From Halichondria panicea (Eukaryota > Porifera > Demospongiae > Suberitida > Halichondriidae): a stretch of DNA of 64,000 bases. The stretch lies in the NCBI RefSeq assembly GCF_963675165.1, contig NC_087393.1, positions 3,415,502 through 3,479,501 of the forward strand, given 5' to 3'. Below are positions 1 through 11,360 of the stretch, piece after piece. The position numbers and the translations under genes are program-made. Each line of letters begins with the position of its first letter. Within the stretch, counting starts at the first letter, position 1. The notes under the pieces are model-generated. The model had not been told where the DNA came from, did no database searches, and saw nothing but the letters and a program-made list of their open reading frames with translations.

Positions 1-408
1 TGAGCTCCATGAATATGATTAGATCCTACACTGTACTGTGTCATACGTACTGTTAGTCTGTCATGTACATAGTACGTGTAGTGACATACCTACGTGCAGG
101 TGATTGGTGTTTGAAATAATTATTTTCTTAGCTATATATACAGTCATGTGTTCATAAACTTCCTCTGACTCTGAAAGCGTTGATGCATAGTGATACACTT
201 TGTGTGCATTCAGTTTATTATAAACAAACATGTTGTCTATTGCTATATCAGAACTTTCTGCTTTGGATTGTAACATAAAAATTATTATCAGCTAAGCTCG
301 GTTTGTTCGTTCCTGACCCGGGTCCATGTATGTGCATGCACTTGCGTATTTATCATTTCCTGAACTGCTCTTTGTGTTGCAATTGATGGTTTGATGATGA
401 TTGTGCAG

Positions 409-3400
409 GGGTTAGTGAACCTTGGGGGTAACAGAGAGATTGCTCCTGTCATTAGTTTCCGTCAGTACCGAAGTGAGTGACACACACACTGTGTATGTGT
501 TCTGCATGTACAGTACAATACGTACAGCTAGGGTAATTGCCAATAATTATTGAACCTGATAATCACACAATAATTATATGTTTTCACGTAGCGAGTGGCA
601 ACCAACAACTGGTGTCCATTTTCATTGGGAACGATTCTTACTTTCAGAATGCAGATGAAGTATTTCCCTGTAAGTTGAAACTTAATCATCAAAGGGATTC
701 TATTTCTCAAGTGTTATCATAAAGTAGTGTTTTAATTTGACAACGAAATTAGTCACCCTGAATGTTGTTTTCCCTCGATCTTAGCTCCTGGAACTCCAAC
801 TGATGAGCAATATGTTTTCATCTCTGAACCCTTGTTCATCGTCTACACCATCTTATCCTGTGTGGGCATCCTGTTTGCGTTTGTAGTGGCTCTCTTTCTT
901 TGTGTCTTCAGGCAACGAACGTGAGTGTATATTAATGCCGTCTTTTCTTGCGGCCTGGTTTGAGACTAAGTATCGATATCCCTTCACTACTGTATACTTA
1001 ACATTATAAAGCTCTGTTCGTTCACCCATACTATCACCACACTATCCTAGTGTCAGTTACAGCTACTTTTTGATACATGTATATACATCCTTGAAGCCTT
1101 TGTAGACTACCGTACATAGCGTGATTAAGTGGTTCAGTCTCTAGCACACCCACAACACAATCTAAGTGATTTTCCACATCTCCACACAGGGTGATCAAGC
1201 TGTCTAGTCCCCTACTGAATATGCTCATCATTGGTGGTACAGTATTGTTCTATATTGACGTCATCCTGTTCGGTATCGACATAGGAACCTCCCCCTTTTC
1301 TACCGTCACTGCTCTCTGCATGGTGAGATGCTCACTTACTCTGCTTTGTTCAAAATATCCTGATCTGTATTATTTATATAATTGCCAACCCAGTCCATGC
1401 ACCTCTGACACGTACTATTAACTCACAGTAAATGCAATAAAATTATAGTGATTCTAACATCCTGTTTGGTGATCAATAATACGAACAAGATTAGTTCATC
1501 TGTTCAAAGACCCTTAAAAATGCCGAATATTGACTTCACCCTGTTATTTGTATGGCTATAGCCATGGGAATTGTAAGGCTGTTGCAATAGTTGACATAGT
1601 TATAGTTCAAGTACAATAACAGTGACTAATGAACTCGTATATAAACAAAGGAAGCCTTGTGTAACTGTTAGGGTAGTGATGCAGTATCACATATCATATA
1701 TTTATACATGCACGTTCTTGCAATGATAACGTAATGTAAATACCCCCCCCCCCCCCCCCACTGGGATGTGTACCTCATTGCTTTGAGCTGCCAATAATAT
1801 TCATATGGTGGTGGTTGTTATAAACTGTCTATTTTGTTGATGTTTTTTTATCACTAACTCTGCTTTGTCTCCATTCACCCACCCACCCAGATTCGACTAT
1901 GGGTGACCACCTTCTCTTTCTCCCTCCTGTTCGGTCCCATCTTTCTCAAGATCTGGAGAGTCCATTACGCCTTCTTCTCCAGAAATAGAGACAAGAAACG
2001 AAAAGTGAAGGTACTAAAAGGCAATGAAACACCTCTATAGTGGCTTCCTACACTAGGATTGTGGGTGGTTTGTACTAACCACCTCTAGACACAAAAAAAT
2101 ACCCAAAATGTACAACCACCTGTTATGCCTATTGTAGTTTTACCACATGATAGGCTGCTAATCTGTGTGTTGATAAGGCCACTATGCATGCACTTAGAAA
2201 ATTCTGGGCACAATACATCACACTTCTCGATCTTACCCATGAGGAGCATAATTATTAGACGTGTCATCATTGCCTTAGTGCACACAGAGGTTTCCATTGT
2301 GTAGTCGCTATGCCATATGTCGTTATATGTTTTTGTTTGTTCTTGACAGATTGTTCCAGACTGGGTATTGTTTATTGCCATGGGAGTCTTGCTAACGGCC
2401 GATGTGTTCTTCATGCTCTTTGTGACAGTCTTTCCTGATGCTAGACTAAGCCTGGAAAATCAGAACCTTGAAGTCTCTGTAACCGTGAGTACAATAGATA
2501 GTTGCGAATGAGTGATATGTTTATCCAACTCACCACAACAAGAAGCATTGCTACACACTAAACACACACACACGCACACACACACACACACACATTGGAA
2601 CGATGTGTGTGTGTTTGTGGAACACCCACCCACACATTGTTCCATCCACACCACCTCACCCCCTTCTCACACACACAGTCACCAGACCTACCACAAATAA
2701 TTGGCGTGTGTATTGCTCCACATTCGACTATTTGGATAATAGTTTTGTTCGTCTACAAGGGGCTCCCCCTACTGATTGGACTGTTCCTGGCTTTCGAAAC
2801 AAGAAATGTTAAAATAAGACAACTGAACGATTCCAAAATAATTGGAATGTCTGTCTACTGTGTAGCCATTCTCTCATTTGCGGCGGCCATAATAGGATAT
2901 CTTATACAAACACCTGATGTCTTCTATGGTGTTATTGGGATTCTCATCATTGTGTGCAACACCACAGTCCTTTGCTTACTTTTGATACCAAAGGTAGTAC
3001 CTGCATGTAACACCTTGTGATTCCTGTTAAATTAACTTACGTAGAGTTTCATAGTTTGGATCAAAGGGCATCACAGGAAAGTGTGTGCTAATTTAGTATG
3101 CAGATCATATGCTTAATATCACCCAAAAGGGAAACAGTACTTCCTCTCCATTGTTATAGCATACTGATACAGTATTATGTTGAAGCTTGAATTTCATTTC
3201 TGTTAAACTCCCCTCCCCCTCATCCGCATTCAGCATGTATACAATTCTACAGTTCTATGCTTTGTGGAAGGATCCAGAGGGCTTGCGAGTTTTATCCTCT
3301 CCACAGCCACAGCATTCATCTGAAGTATTTGACACAATTTCAGGGCTCAGTGATGAAGTTAAAAAACTAAAGCAGGAATTGAATAGGGTGGGTGGCTGAG

Positions 3401-3735
3401 TGATCGCACATGTTATCAAACTTATTATTGATTCTATATAATTATACAAATCTACATACCTCAGTTCCTTTGTTATACGTTAATGATCTTAATCAATCCT
3501 TGTTGTTGTTGTACTTTTCCCTGTATGACAGTATGAGATAGAGCTGTGCACATGTGTATCATGTGATTGTTTCTATATGCAGCTGAGCAGTCCACCTGCT
3601 GAAGGGAACATGTCAATAGACGATCGATCGAGGACTATTGATGACAGTTTCAAGATTGATGACAGCAACGGGGGTAATGTTCAAGTACTAGTCGACAAGA
3701 AAACTGTTCATTTTACCCCATCAGTCAACAATTAG
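409..3735 (+). CDS. GABA-B-type class C GPCR, 3' part (5' end outside window)
   Basis: Nine exons can be phased: 409-472, 592-669, 785-920, 1190-1322, 1891-2010, 2350-2484, 2679-2993, 3253-3387, 3583-3735 (stop TAG 3733-3735), giving 422 visible residues. They encode the end of the extracellular ligand domain and the whole seven-helix bundle. The stretch AFETRNVKIRQLNDSKIIG followed by MSVY is the class C loop and helix signature typical of GABA-B receptors. After the last helix (LLIPK) comes FYALWKDPEG and a short heptad region (residues SDEVKKLKQEL), matching the C-terminal coiled coil by which GABA-B subunits dimerise. The Venus-flytrap domain should lie upstream of base 1; bases 1-408 are intron with nothing else visible. 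Ligand and G-protein choice cannot be inferred. Confidence 0.85.
1743..1759. repeat. poly-C run inside an intron
   Basis: A run of about 17 C bases lies in the intron between GPCR exons 1190-1322 and 1891-2010. No coding meaning; a likely length-polymorphic or error-prone site. Confidence 0.9.
2561..2593. repeat. (CA)n microsatellite in GPCR intron
   Basis: CA dinucleotide run with one CG interruption, in the intron just before the 2679 exon. It creates spurious His/Thr open frames on both strands. Confidence 0.9.
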
Positions 3736-4004
3736 GCAATTAGGTAGAACTCTTTGTAGTGTGACACCCTTTGCACCATTATTATGGTGCCCAGAAAATA
3801 TCAGTCAATTTTTCTTTCTTGTTTAAAACATTTCACAAAAATATTGTATACTATAATTATAATTATAATGAGTGAATAAAAAAACTTGAATTAACAATTA
3901 AGTGACTTGGTGATAAAACAGTTATTCAACACATTGCACACAGTACGCATATACAATGTACGTGACACACAAGAGTTGAAACACACACATAATATGGTTG
4001 TAGC
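3736..4004. other. Convergent intergenic gap between two GPCR genes
   Basis: Only 269 bases separate the stop codons of two convergent class C receptor genes. The stretch is AT-rich and contains one forward polyadenylation hexamer (3875-3880). No other feature seen. Confidence 0.7.
3875..3880 (+). terminator. Polyadenylation signal AATAAA of the GABA-B-like gene
   Basis: Canonical AATAAA 140 bases after the stop at 3735, followed by an A run and a T/G-containing stretch. Position fits the 3' end of the plus-strand receptor. Confidence 0.6.
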
Positions 4005-6317
4005 TTACACAGCAACAGTATGGGTCAATGTGGAGAAAGTATCTGTTTTTGTCCTGAGTTGCAACTTTCTATCTGTTACCGATTGTTTCCACTTGTTTTT
4101 AATGAGTGACACAACTGGTGGGGCAAATAGAAGCAGTAAACTGCTCAATAAAATCCCGGACAAAATGAGCATGAGCAAAATGTAGTGGATGTGTTGGTCC
4201 CAATTGACGCTCTGTAGTGTAGCAATAAACACAAATGGGTATCCGAACCAAGTTATCAATATTTGACAGAATGCTAGGATGCTTATGCTCTTGACTGTTT
4301 TGAACTGACGGTTGATGTGCCGCAATGGTAGTGACAACCCCAAAGAGAGAAATAACAACACCCCAACGTACAGTATAGGTAGAAGTTCCCAAATTCTAGG
4401 AACACATATTGCTCTATTGGATTCAGTCAAATCATTTATGAATGTCATTTCTTTCCAAATATGCTCAGTGGAGGTGACAGATATTGATATTAATATGACA
4501 ACCACTGGAGAGACGAGTCCAAGTACACATAGGGCCAGTACAGAGTCTCGTAGAAGCAGTCCACCAGGGCGGGTGAAATGAATAAATATACGGTAGATTC
4601 GAAAAGTTTTCATTAACACTGTGGCTACAATGAGAGTGAAACCTGTTTGAATGAGCCATATATATACATTGCAGAGAGTATCTCCCACAAGTTGAGGATT
4701 ACTACTCACAAGACGAAAGTTTTTCCAATCGATTACTGTAAGCAGAACCATTCCAAACAGTAACAAATAGCAGCCTATGAAGATCAGGTTATTCAGCCTT
4801 GGGCTGTTGGCTTTTATTAAAGGGTCCTTCGACTGCCATAGATTCACAAGGTGTATAGAAATAGTCAAAACAAGCAGTAAACCAATGAATATAAACCCAA
4901 TTGCAGCTACTCCTGTTTGTATTCCAACATACTTCTTAGGAAAGTAGTCTTTAATAAATGATCCATTTATATAATCACTAGAGGTTCCTATGAGATTCAA
5001 TTTTCCGCTTACTACTTGTTTGAAAGTAATGACACTGTGAGTTTGACCGGTGTTATTATCGAACTTTATCATTCCTGAGGCTCCTTGAAATACGTCAAGT
5101 GTCAATATATTCTCTTTAATAGCTCTCGCAATTTCCTTACTCTCCACTGAGCCAGGTCTAAAGCGTGAAGTGAGATTGTGCTCGAGCCTTCCCTTGCGAA
5201 TTGCCTGATCCAAGCTAAGTCCAAGCGTCCATACCGCATCATAAAACACAGGAGCGTATGAAATACCATGAGGATACTGACCAAAGACATCTATTCCCTG
5301 CTCACCTGAGTAAGCATTCACCTCAGCTGTGTAGCTGTCATTGAATTCGTCATAGTTCTGTTTTGAGACAATTTGTGTTTTGCTGTCGTCAGCAACCAGC
5401 TGATATTGAAGAAAGACAGATTTCTCAAAGGCTCCCATCAACTCTTCATTGGTGCAAGAGCTCTGATCGTTCGGATTTATAAGAATGCTTCTCTCGATAA
5501 AAAACCATTGGGTCTGTTTGTATATTAATTGAGGCATACTTTTGTATGCAAAACACATAAACTTATCAGCAGTGTTGCGGCTTAGCAACACAATGAATAC
5601 TCTCAGGTTTGATCTGGTGATATCCTGGTTAGCATTGAAATTTGCTTCACCATCCGTAACACGAAATGTTGTGATATTATATAGAGTGTCGTCAAAGATA
5701 CCAGGAACGGACTTGTACAAGTCCACCCAAAAAGTGCTAGAAACATCCAAAATGATACCCATTGAATTCCACTGTTCTTGAACGGCTAGTTTCTTCATAG
5801 CAATTAGAAATGCATTCCCAGAGCTAAGTGTGGAAAATGTAAAGGGGAATCGTGTTCTGTTCTCTAGGGTAGGACTTGTTCCAATGGTTACTTGCACAAG
5901 AGGATTTCTTTGAGGCACACTGAGACCACCAAGATCGATCGCATTCACAGAGCAAGCTGGTCCAACTATGCCGAGAATGTTCTGTTCACCATAAATCACT
6001 GTCTTTGCATATGTATCTAGCAGTCTGCCTTCCCTCCCCACCAAATCATGACAACTGATGCTTTTTTCAATCAGCACAAGTTCATGTTCAGGTAGAATAT
6101 CTGATCTGTTGTTGATCTGGTTGGCAGCTAATCTTGCAGCTGGAACCAGAGCTGGTCCTCCATCCCAGCCAAACTGACTGCTATCTTCATCGTGAAATGG
6201 AGTCAGTATGAGCAAATTGAGCTTGGTCTTTGATCCACTTGCACTGGGTTCGAGTAGATTTAGCAGTTGCAATGTCACAACAAAGTTCCACACAAATAAC
6301 AACGGCCTCATTCTCAA
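4005..6317 (-). CDS. Intronless GABA-B-like class C GPCR
   Basis: One uninterrupted frame of 770 residues. An N-terminal signal sequence (hydrophobic LLFVWNFVVTLQLLNLL) leads into a periplasmic-binding/ANF-receptor type ligand domain, roughly residues 35-450, with the usual TPFHDE opening, WDGGPALVPAARLAANQIN and GPACSVNAIDL elements. Seven membrane segments follow from about residue 485 to 745; the stretch LVNLWQSKDPLIKANSPRLN is the class C first-loop signature, followed by NNLIFIGCYLL. A basic tail ends at AV. It faces the multi-exon receptor to its left tail to tail; unlike that gene it has no introns, which could mean retroposition or intron loss. Start: ATG at 6317 or the next in-frame ATG two codons on (6311). 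Whether it binds GABA is unknown. Confidence 0.88.
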   Translation of the reverse strand: MRMRPLLFVWNFVVTLQLLNLLEPSASGSKTKLNLLILTPFHDEDSSQFGWDGGPALVPAARLAANQINNRSDILPEHELVLIEKSISCHDLVGREGRLLDTYAKTVIYGEQNILGIVGPACSVNAIDLGGLSVPQRNPLVQVTIGTSPTLENRTRFPFTFSTLSSGNAFLIAMKKLAVQEQWNSMGIILDVSSTFWVDLYKSVPGIFDDTLYNITTFRVTDGEANFNANQDITRSNLRVFIVLLSRNTADKFMCFAYKSMPQLIYKQTQWFFIERSILINPNDQSSCTNEELMGAFEKSVFLQYQLVADDSKTQIVSKQNYDEFNDSYTAEVNAYSGEQGIDVFGQYPHGISYAPVFYDAVWTLGLSLDQAIRKGRLEHNLTSRFRPGSVESKEIARAIKENILTLDVFQGASGMIKFDNNTGQTHSVITFKQVVSGKLNLIGTSSDYINGSFIKDYFPKKYVGIQTGVAAIGFIFIGLLLVLTISIHLVNLWQSKDPLIKANSPRLNNLIFIGCYLLLFGMVLLTVIDWKNFRLVSSNPQLVGDTLCNVYIWLIQTGFTLIVATVLMKTFRIYRIFIHFTRPGGLLLRDSVLALCVLGLVSPVVVILISISVTSTEHIWKEMTFINDLTESNRAICVPRIWELLPILYVGVLLFLSLGLSLPLRHINRQFKTVKSISILAFCQILITWFGYPFVFIATLQSVNWDQHIHYILLMLILSGILLSSLLLLFAPPVVSLIKNKWKQSVTDRKLQLRTKTDTFSTLTHTVAV

Positions 6318-6684
6318 AGAAGTACTTATACTAGACTATAGATTTTGTTTTAGATCGAAGTCTAACACTTCGTACTAAAATTACGATAATGAATTAATGA
6401 GCTGACTGGATCGACATGATAATTATCATTATAATTAGCAAGTTATTTACGCAAAAACCCACATCCTGATATAATCTATTAATTTTTGTCCAGCTCAGCA
6501 CATCACACACAAGTTATTTCTGTGTAATGTGCTCCTGCACACACACAAGCAATGCACCTCTGGCCTCTGAACTTGCTAAATTGTGGATTAAAATTTAATC
6601 CACAATTAATTACAATGCTGACATTATGAATTATGAATTATAAAGGCAATACACGACCACAATGTCATAATAATACATAAAGCG
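6318..6684. other. Intergenic, presumed promoter of the intronless GPCR
   Basis: 367 AT-rich bases between the receptor start (6317) and the stop of the next minus-strand gene (6685). Must hold the receptor promoter and the neighbour's 3' UTR; no clear motif seen, apart from a short inverted repeat around GATTAAAATTTAATC (6587-6601). Confidence 0.5.
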
Positions 6685-7793
<1,109 letters not shown>

Positions 7794-10376
7794 ATGAGCA
7801 ACGCCATAGTGCAAACAACCTCTCATGGTAGCAATGGGCTACTGTTTGCTGGTTGGAACCAGGACCAAGGTGAGATTGCTACACAGGCTAGCTAGCTAGC
7901 TCATGCTCATGTAGAGCTACATGTACGTGGCTACTATACTGGATGTGAATTCATAAATGCTGTGCAATCAGGATGCTTTGCTTGTGGCATGGAGAATGGA
8001 TTCAGGATATACAACTGTGACCCACTGAAGGAAAAAGAGAGACAAGGTAAGACAACTGTAGGTACTAGGTTTGCAACACCTTGCAATTGTCTATTTTATT
8101 TCTTCAACAGATTTTGAAGACGGTGGACTAGGTTATGTGGAGATGTTGTTTCGATGTAATTATCTGGCGCTAGTTGGAGGTGGACCTCGTCCAAAGTATC
8201 CCACAAATAAAGGTATGCAGCCAGTCAACCATTCTGTAACATACTGCCTGTAAATGTTTTCTCAGTTGTGATTTGGGACGATCTTAAAAAAGAACATGTT
8301 GCTATTCTTGAGTTTCCAAGTCCTGTAAAGGCTGTCAAATTACGCAGAGACAAGTAAGTGAAATTATGAAATATGTGTTGTGTTATAATAGTATTAAACT
8401 TAGTACTCAGTCACATAGTAATGTTGTGACTACAAGTTGGCCCATGAGAAGTTTCCCTTGACCAGTTGAATTTTTGTGGTAAATAATAAATTATTATGTT
8501 CCGCCCCTTAGTTCACTTTTCTACACACACACACACACACAGAATTGTTGTGGTGCTGGATAATAGAATAAGTATATTCAACTTCACAAGAAATCCACAA
8601 GAGCTGCATCAGATTGACACTGCCCCTAATCCCAGAGGTAAGTGATTCAACTATAGAACGTACTCCTCACTCACTAATAAGCAAGGGGTTTTAGTTTGCA
8701 GCAAAGCGCTGTACCTCAAACTGCTTTACTGGAAACGTGTGTAGTTGGCTGGTATTGAAATTACATGTAACTTGGCAGATTTTTTTAGTGCCGTTTGGCA
8801 TGCTGTAGCTGATTCTATAGTCTTATAAAATCCCTCCCCCTCCTTCTCCAAAATAATTATGTGCCTCCACCCCTTTAGTATTCAAGCTTCTCTATTTAGT
8901 ACGCTACTACTACTTTTAATAGCCTTTACATATGATCTGGTATCTCCTCTCCCTCTGCAGGTCTGTGTGTCCTCTGTCCCAACTCAAACAACTCCCTGCT
9001 GGCATATCCCGGGCTTGAGACTGGCCACGTCAATCTAGTGGACCTGGGTGACATGCATAGACAACCAGTGGACATAACCGCCCATGAAGCTTCACTCAGT
9101 TGTATTGCTCTCAACTTGCAAGGCACTCGATTGGCTACAGCATCTGAGAAGGTAGCTCCCTGGGCATAATAATCAAGCTTACCTTTTAGCGCGTGCTTTA
9201 GATGAGGTACCCTTGGGTACACATTAAAGTCTGTACTTTGGTGTTGTTGCTGTATTGGAATGCTGTTATCTAAAGGTGCATCACTTGAGGAGATGAATTA
9301 ATTATACTGAAACTTTGTTGAAACATGCCGTTACTGAAGCTTTGGTACCTCTGTGGAGTTTCTCTTCTAACCATGCTATGAATAGTTTATGACAGTGTCT
9401 ATTATTGACAAACCCACAAATTAGTATAACTGCTTCTTCAGCAAATCCATTGTATTTTATAGGGCACTCTGATCAGAGTGTACGACACTACCACTCATGA
9501 CCAAATACTGGAGCTGAGGAGAGGAGCTGCTCATGCCAACATTTATTGGTGAGTTTGATCGCACTTGTTGTTAGTCTACTGCACTATTTGTAGAAAACTA
9601 CAAAATATAGATCATCTTAGCTATCCTGTACGTACCTCTAATCTGTCATGTACATGTACATGTATGTAAATAGTTTCATTGGAGAGCCCAAGTCACACGT
9701 GAGAAGAAGTATTGTACCTGTAATAATTATTAAACAGTTGCTGATTGCTTTGTACAGCATCAACTTCAACCAGGACTCTTCCCTGTTGTGTGTTTCCAGT
9801 GATCACGGAACAATACACATCTTTGCTTCAGAGGATCCAGCCAAGAATAAGCAATCCAGGTAATGACTGCTCTGGTGTTAGCTACCATGACTAAAATATG
9901 TATGCCCCTCTTGAATACATGCTTCATGATTAAACTCTGGAGAAATTTAAAGATTGACTCGTAAGTTTTTTTGTGGCTTTGCATGTATCTGCACTCAATT
10001 TTACAGATTGTGTCCGTTGTGTAGAGAGAGGTTGCCCTTCATTTTTCAAACACTGTACTCTGTTAGTTGTTGAGTTGTTGTTTTTCTTTTTGCATAGTTT
10101 TGCTAAGGCCCGAGGCATTCTTCCCAAGTACTTTAGTTCCAGATGGAGTTTTACCAAACTCACAGTCCCTGGATCCATGAAATGCACCTGTGCCTTTGGC
10201 AGTGATAAAAAGTCTGTTATTGGTGAGTCCATAATAATTCAAGCAAGCAACCACATGCAAATTGACCCTTTGTAGCTATCTGTGCTGATGGAAGTTATTA
10301 CAAGTACTCATTCAACAGCAAAGGAGAGTCGCGTAGAGATAGCTACTCTAGATTTCTCCAAATGACTGATGACTAG
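7794..10376 (+). CDS. WDR45B: WDR45B / WIPI3, PROPPIN autophagy protein
   Basis: Ten exons (7794-7869, 7972-8046, 8111-8212, 8266-8353, 8543-8637, 8961-9151, 9463-9548, 9758-9859, 10098-10222, 10276-10376) join in phase to 346 residues; human WDR45B is 344. Diagnostic stretches are [63 protein letters not shown] and [17 protein letters not shown]. The phosphoinositide-binding L/FRRG motif is present as LRRG in blade five. The family forms a seven-bladed propeller that binds PI3P on autophagic membranes and helps connect to the ATG2 lipid-transfer machinery. Start ATG has the N-terminal MSNAIV; next ATG would be inside the propeller. No truncation. Confidence 0.96.
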
Positions 10377-11326
10377 TTACATTTCTGATTGAACTGTTTT
10401 TTAATTACCTTTTTATTTCATGCAGTGTGTATTTAGACTGTTTGCAAGATTCTAATTTTGATGAACACTCAGATTATTATTATGATTAAACTGAGGTCAT
10501 GCAACATGACGTGTATAAGATAAAATACGGGGATAATTGGAGGGAACAAAGAACAAACATCACACCGCTTTTATTCATTGAAGTGTCATGTGATGAATGC
10601 TTAGTGAACTGATTGGTTGAAAAACACGAGCATGCGCATAAACACAACTTCCATGAGTGTAGCTAGCAACAATTTTCTCGATGTAAATAGATAGAAAAGG
10701 TGAGCTTGCTGTACTCTCTTACTTGGTATCACGTACTTACAACACTTTATTGTTTCTCTGCAACTTAACATATAGGAAGTGAGCAGACAATTCATTGAAA
10801 GAATCCTGGACATCATCAAATAGATTGGATTTCCATTGAAGTGGGTGGAGTGCAACTGTTTCCATATGATTTTGTACCTAAAGAATCTAGCCAGCTTACC
10901 ATCAATGATCTCCCACCATAATATTAGTATCTACTGTCACGATTTTGTACATAACTGCAATGTAACTGTGGTAGGAATGCTATAAGTATAATTAAGTTAA
11001 GTAATCACTTCATAAAATAGTAGTAAATATTAATTATGCATGTCTTTGCTAGCCTAGGGCAAATCAATCTGTAGGCAACATTGCGCCGGGCCTTGTCTAT
11101 AACTATTTTCTTTTGGCAGTGTATTTACTTATGTGTGCAAAATGATTAGCAATCGAATAATTATGTAATGAACGTTTGTGGATTCGTTTGTGGATTCAAC
11201 TATAATGTTAAGCAGTTTGTTTGTATGTGCACATCACTACTTTCACTGATACTTTCATTAAACAGTATGCAAGTACATGTATGTTGTTTTTCACCTACAG
11301 GTTTAACTTACCTTCTGTAGGGATAA
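10377..11326. other. Intergenic region and 5' UTR of the next gene
   Basis: About 950 bases downstream of WDR45B with no coding signal I trust. An acceptor-like tract ending in CAG at 11300 just before the next gene suggests a spliced 5' UTR. AT-rich blocks with ATAATTAT words; no RNA gene seen. Confidence 0.5.
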
Positions 11327-11356
11327 ATGGATGTCGTAGCCATGTCATGTCTGTAG
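11327..11356 (+). promoter_or_regulatory. Upstream ORF before the SKI/DAC-like gene
   Basis: A ten-codon frame, ATG at 11327 to TAG at 11356, ends only four bases before the main ATG at 11361. If transcribed it would be read first, so translation of the large protein would depend on leaky scanning or reinitiation. Confidence 0.45.
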
Positions 11357-11360
11357 TGAA

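Noticed and set aside
2595..2678. N-terminal extension of the GPCR exon (RCVCVCGTPTHTLFH...)
   Set aside because: It is translated CA/GT repeat and intron ahead of a clear acceptor at 2678.
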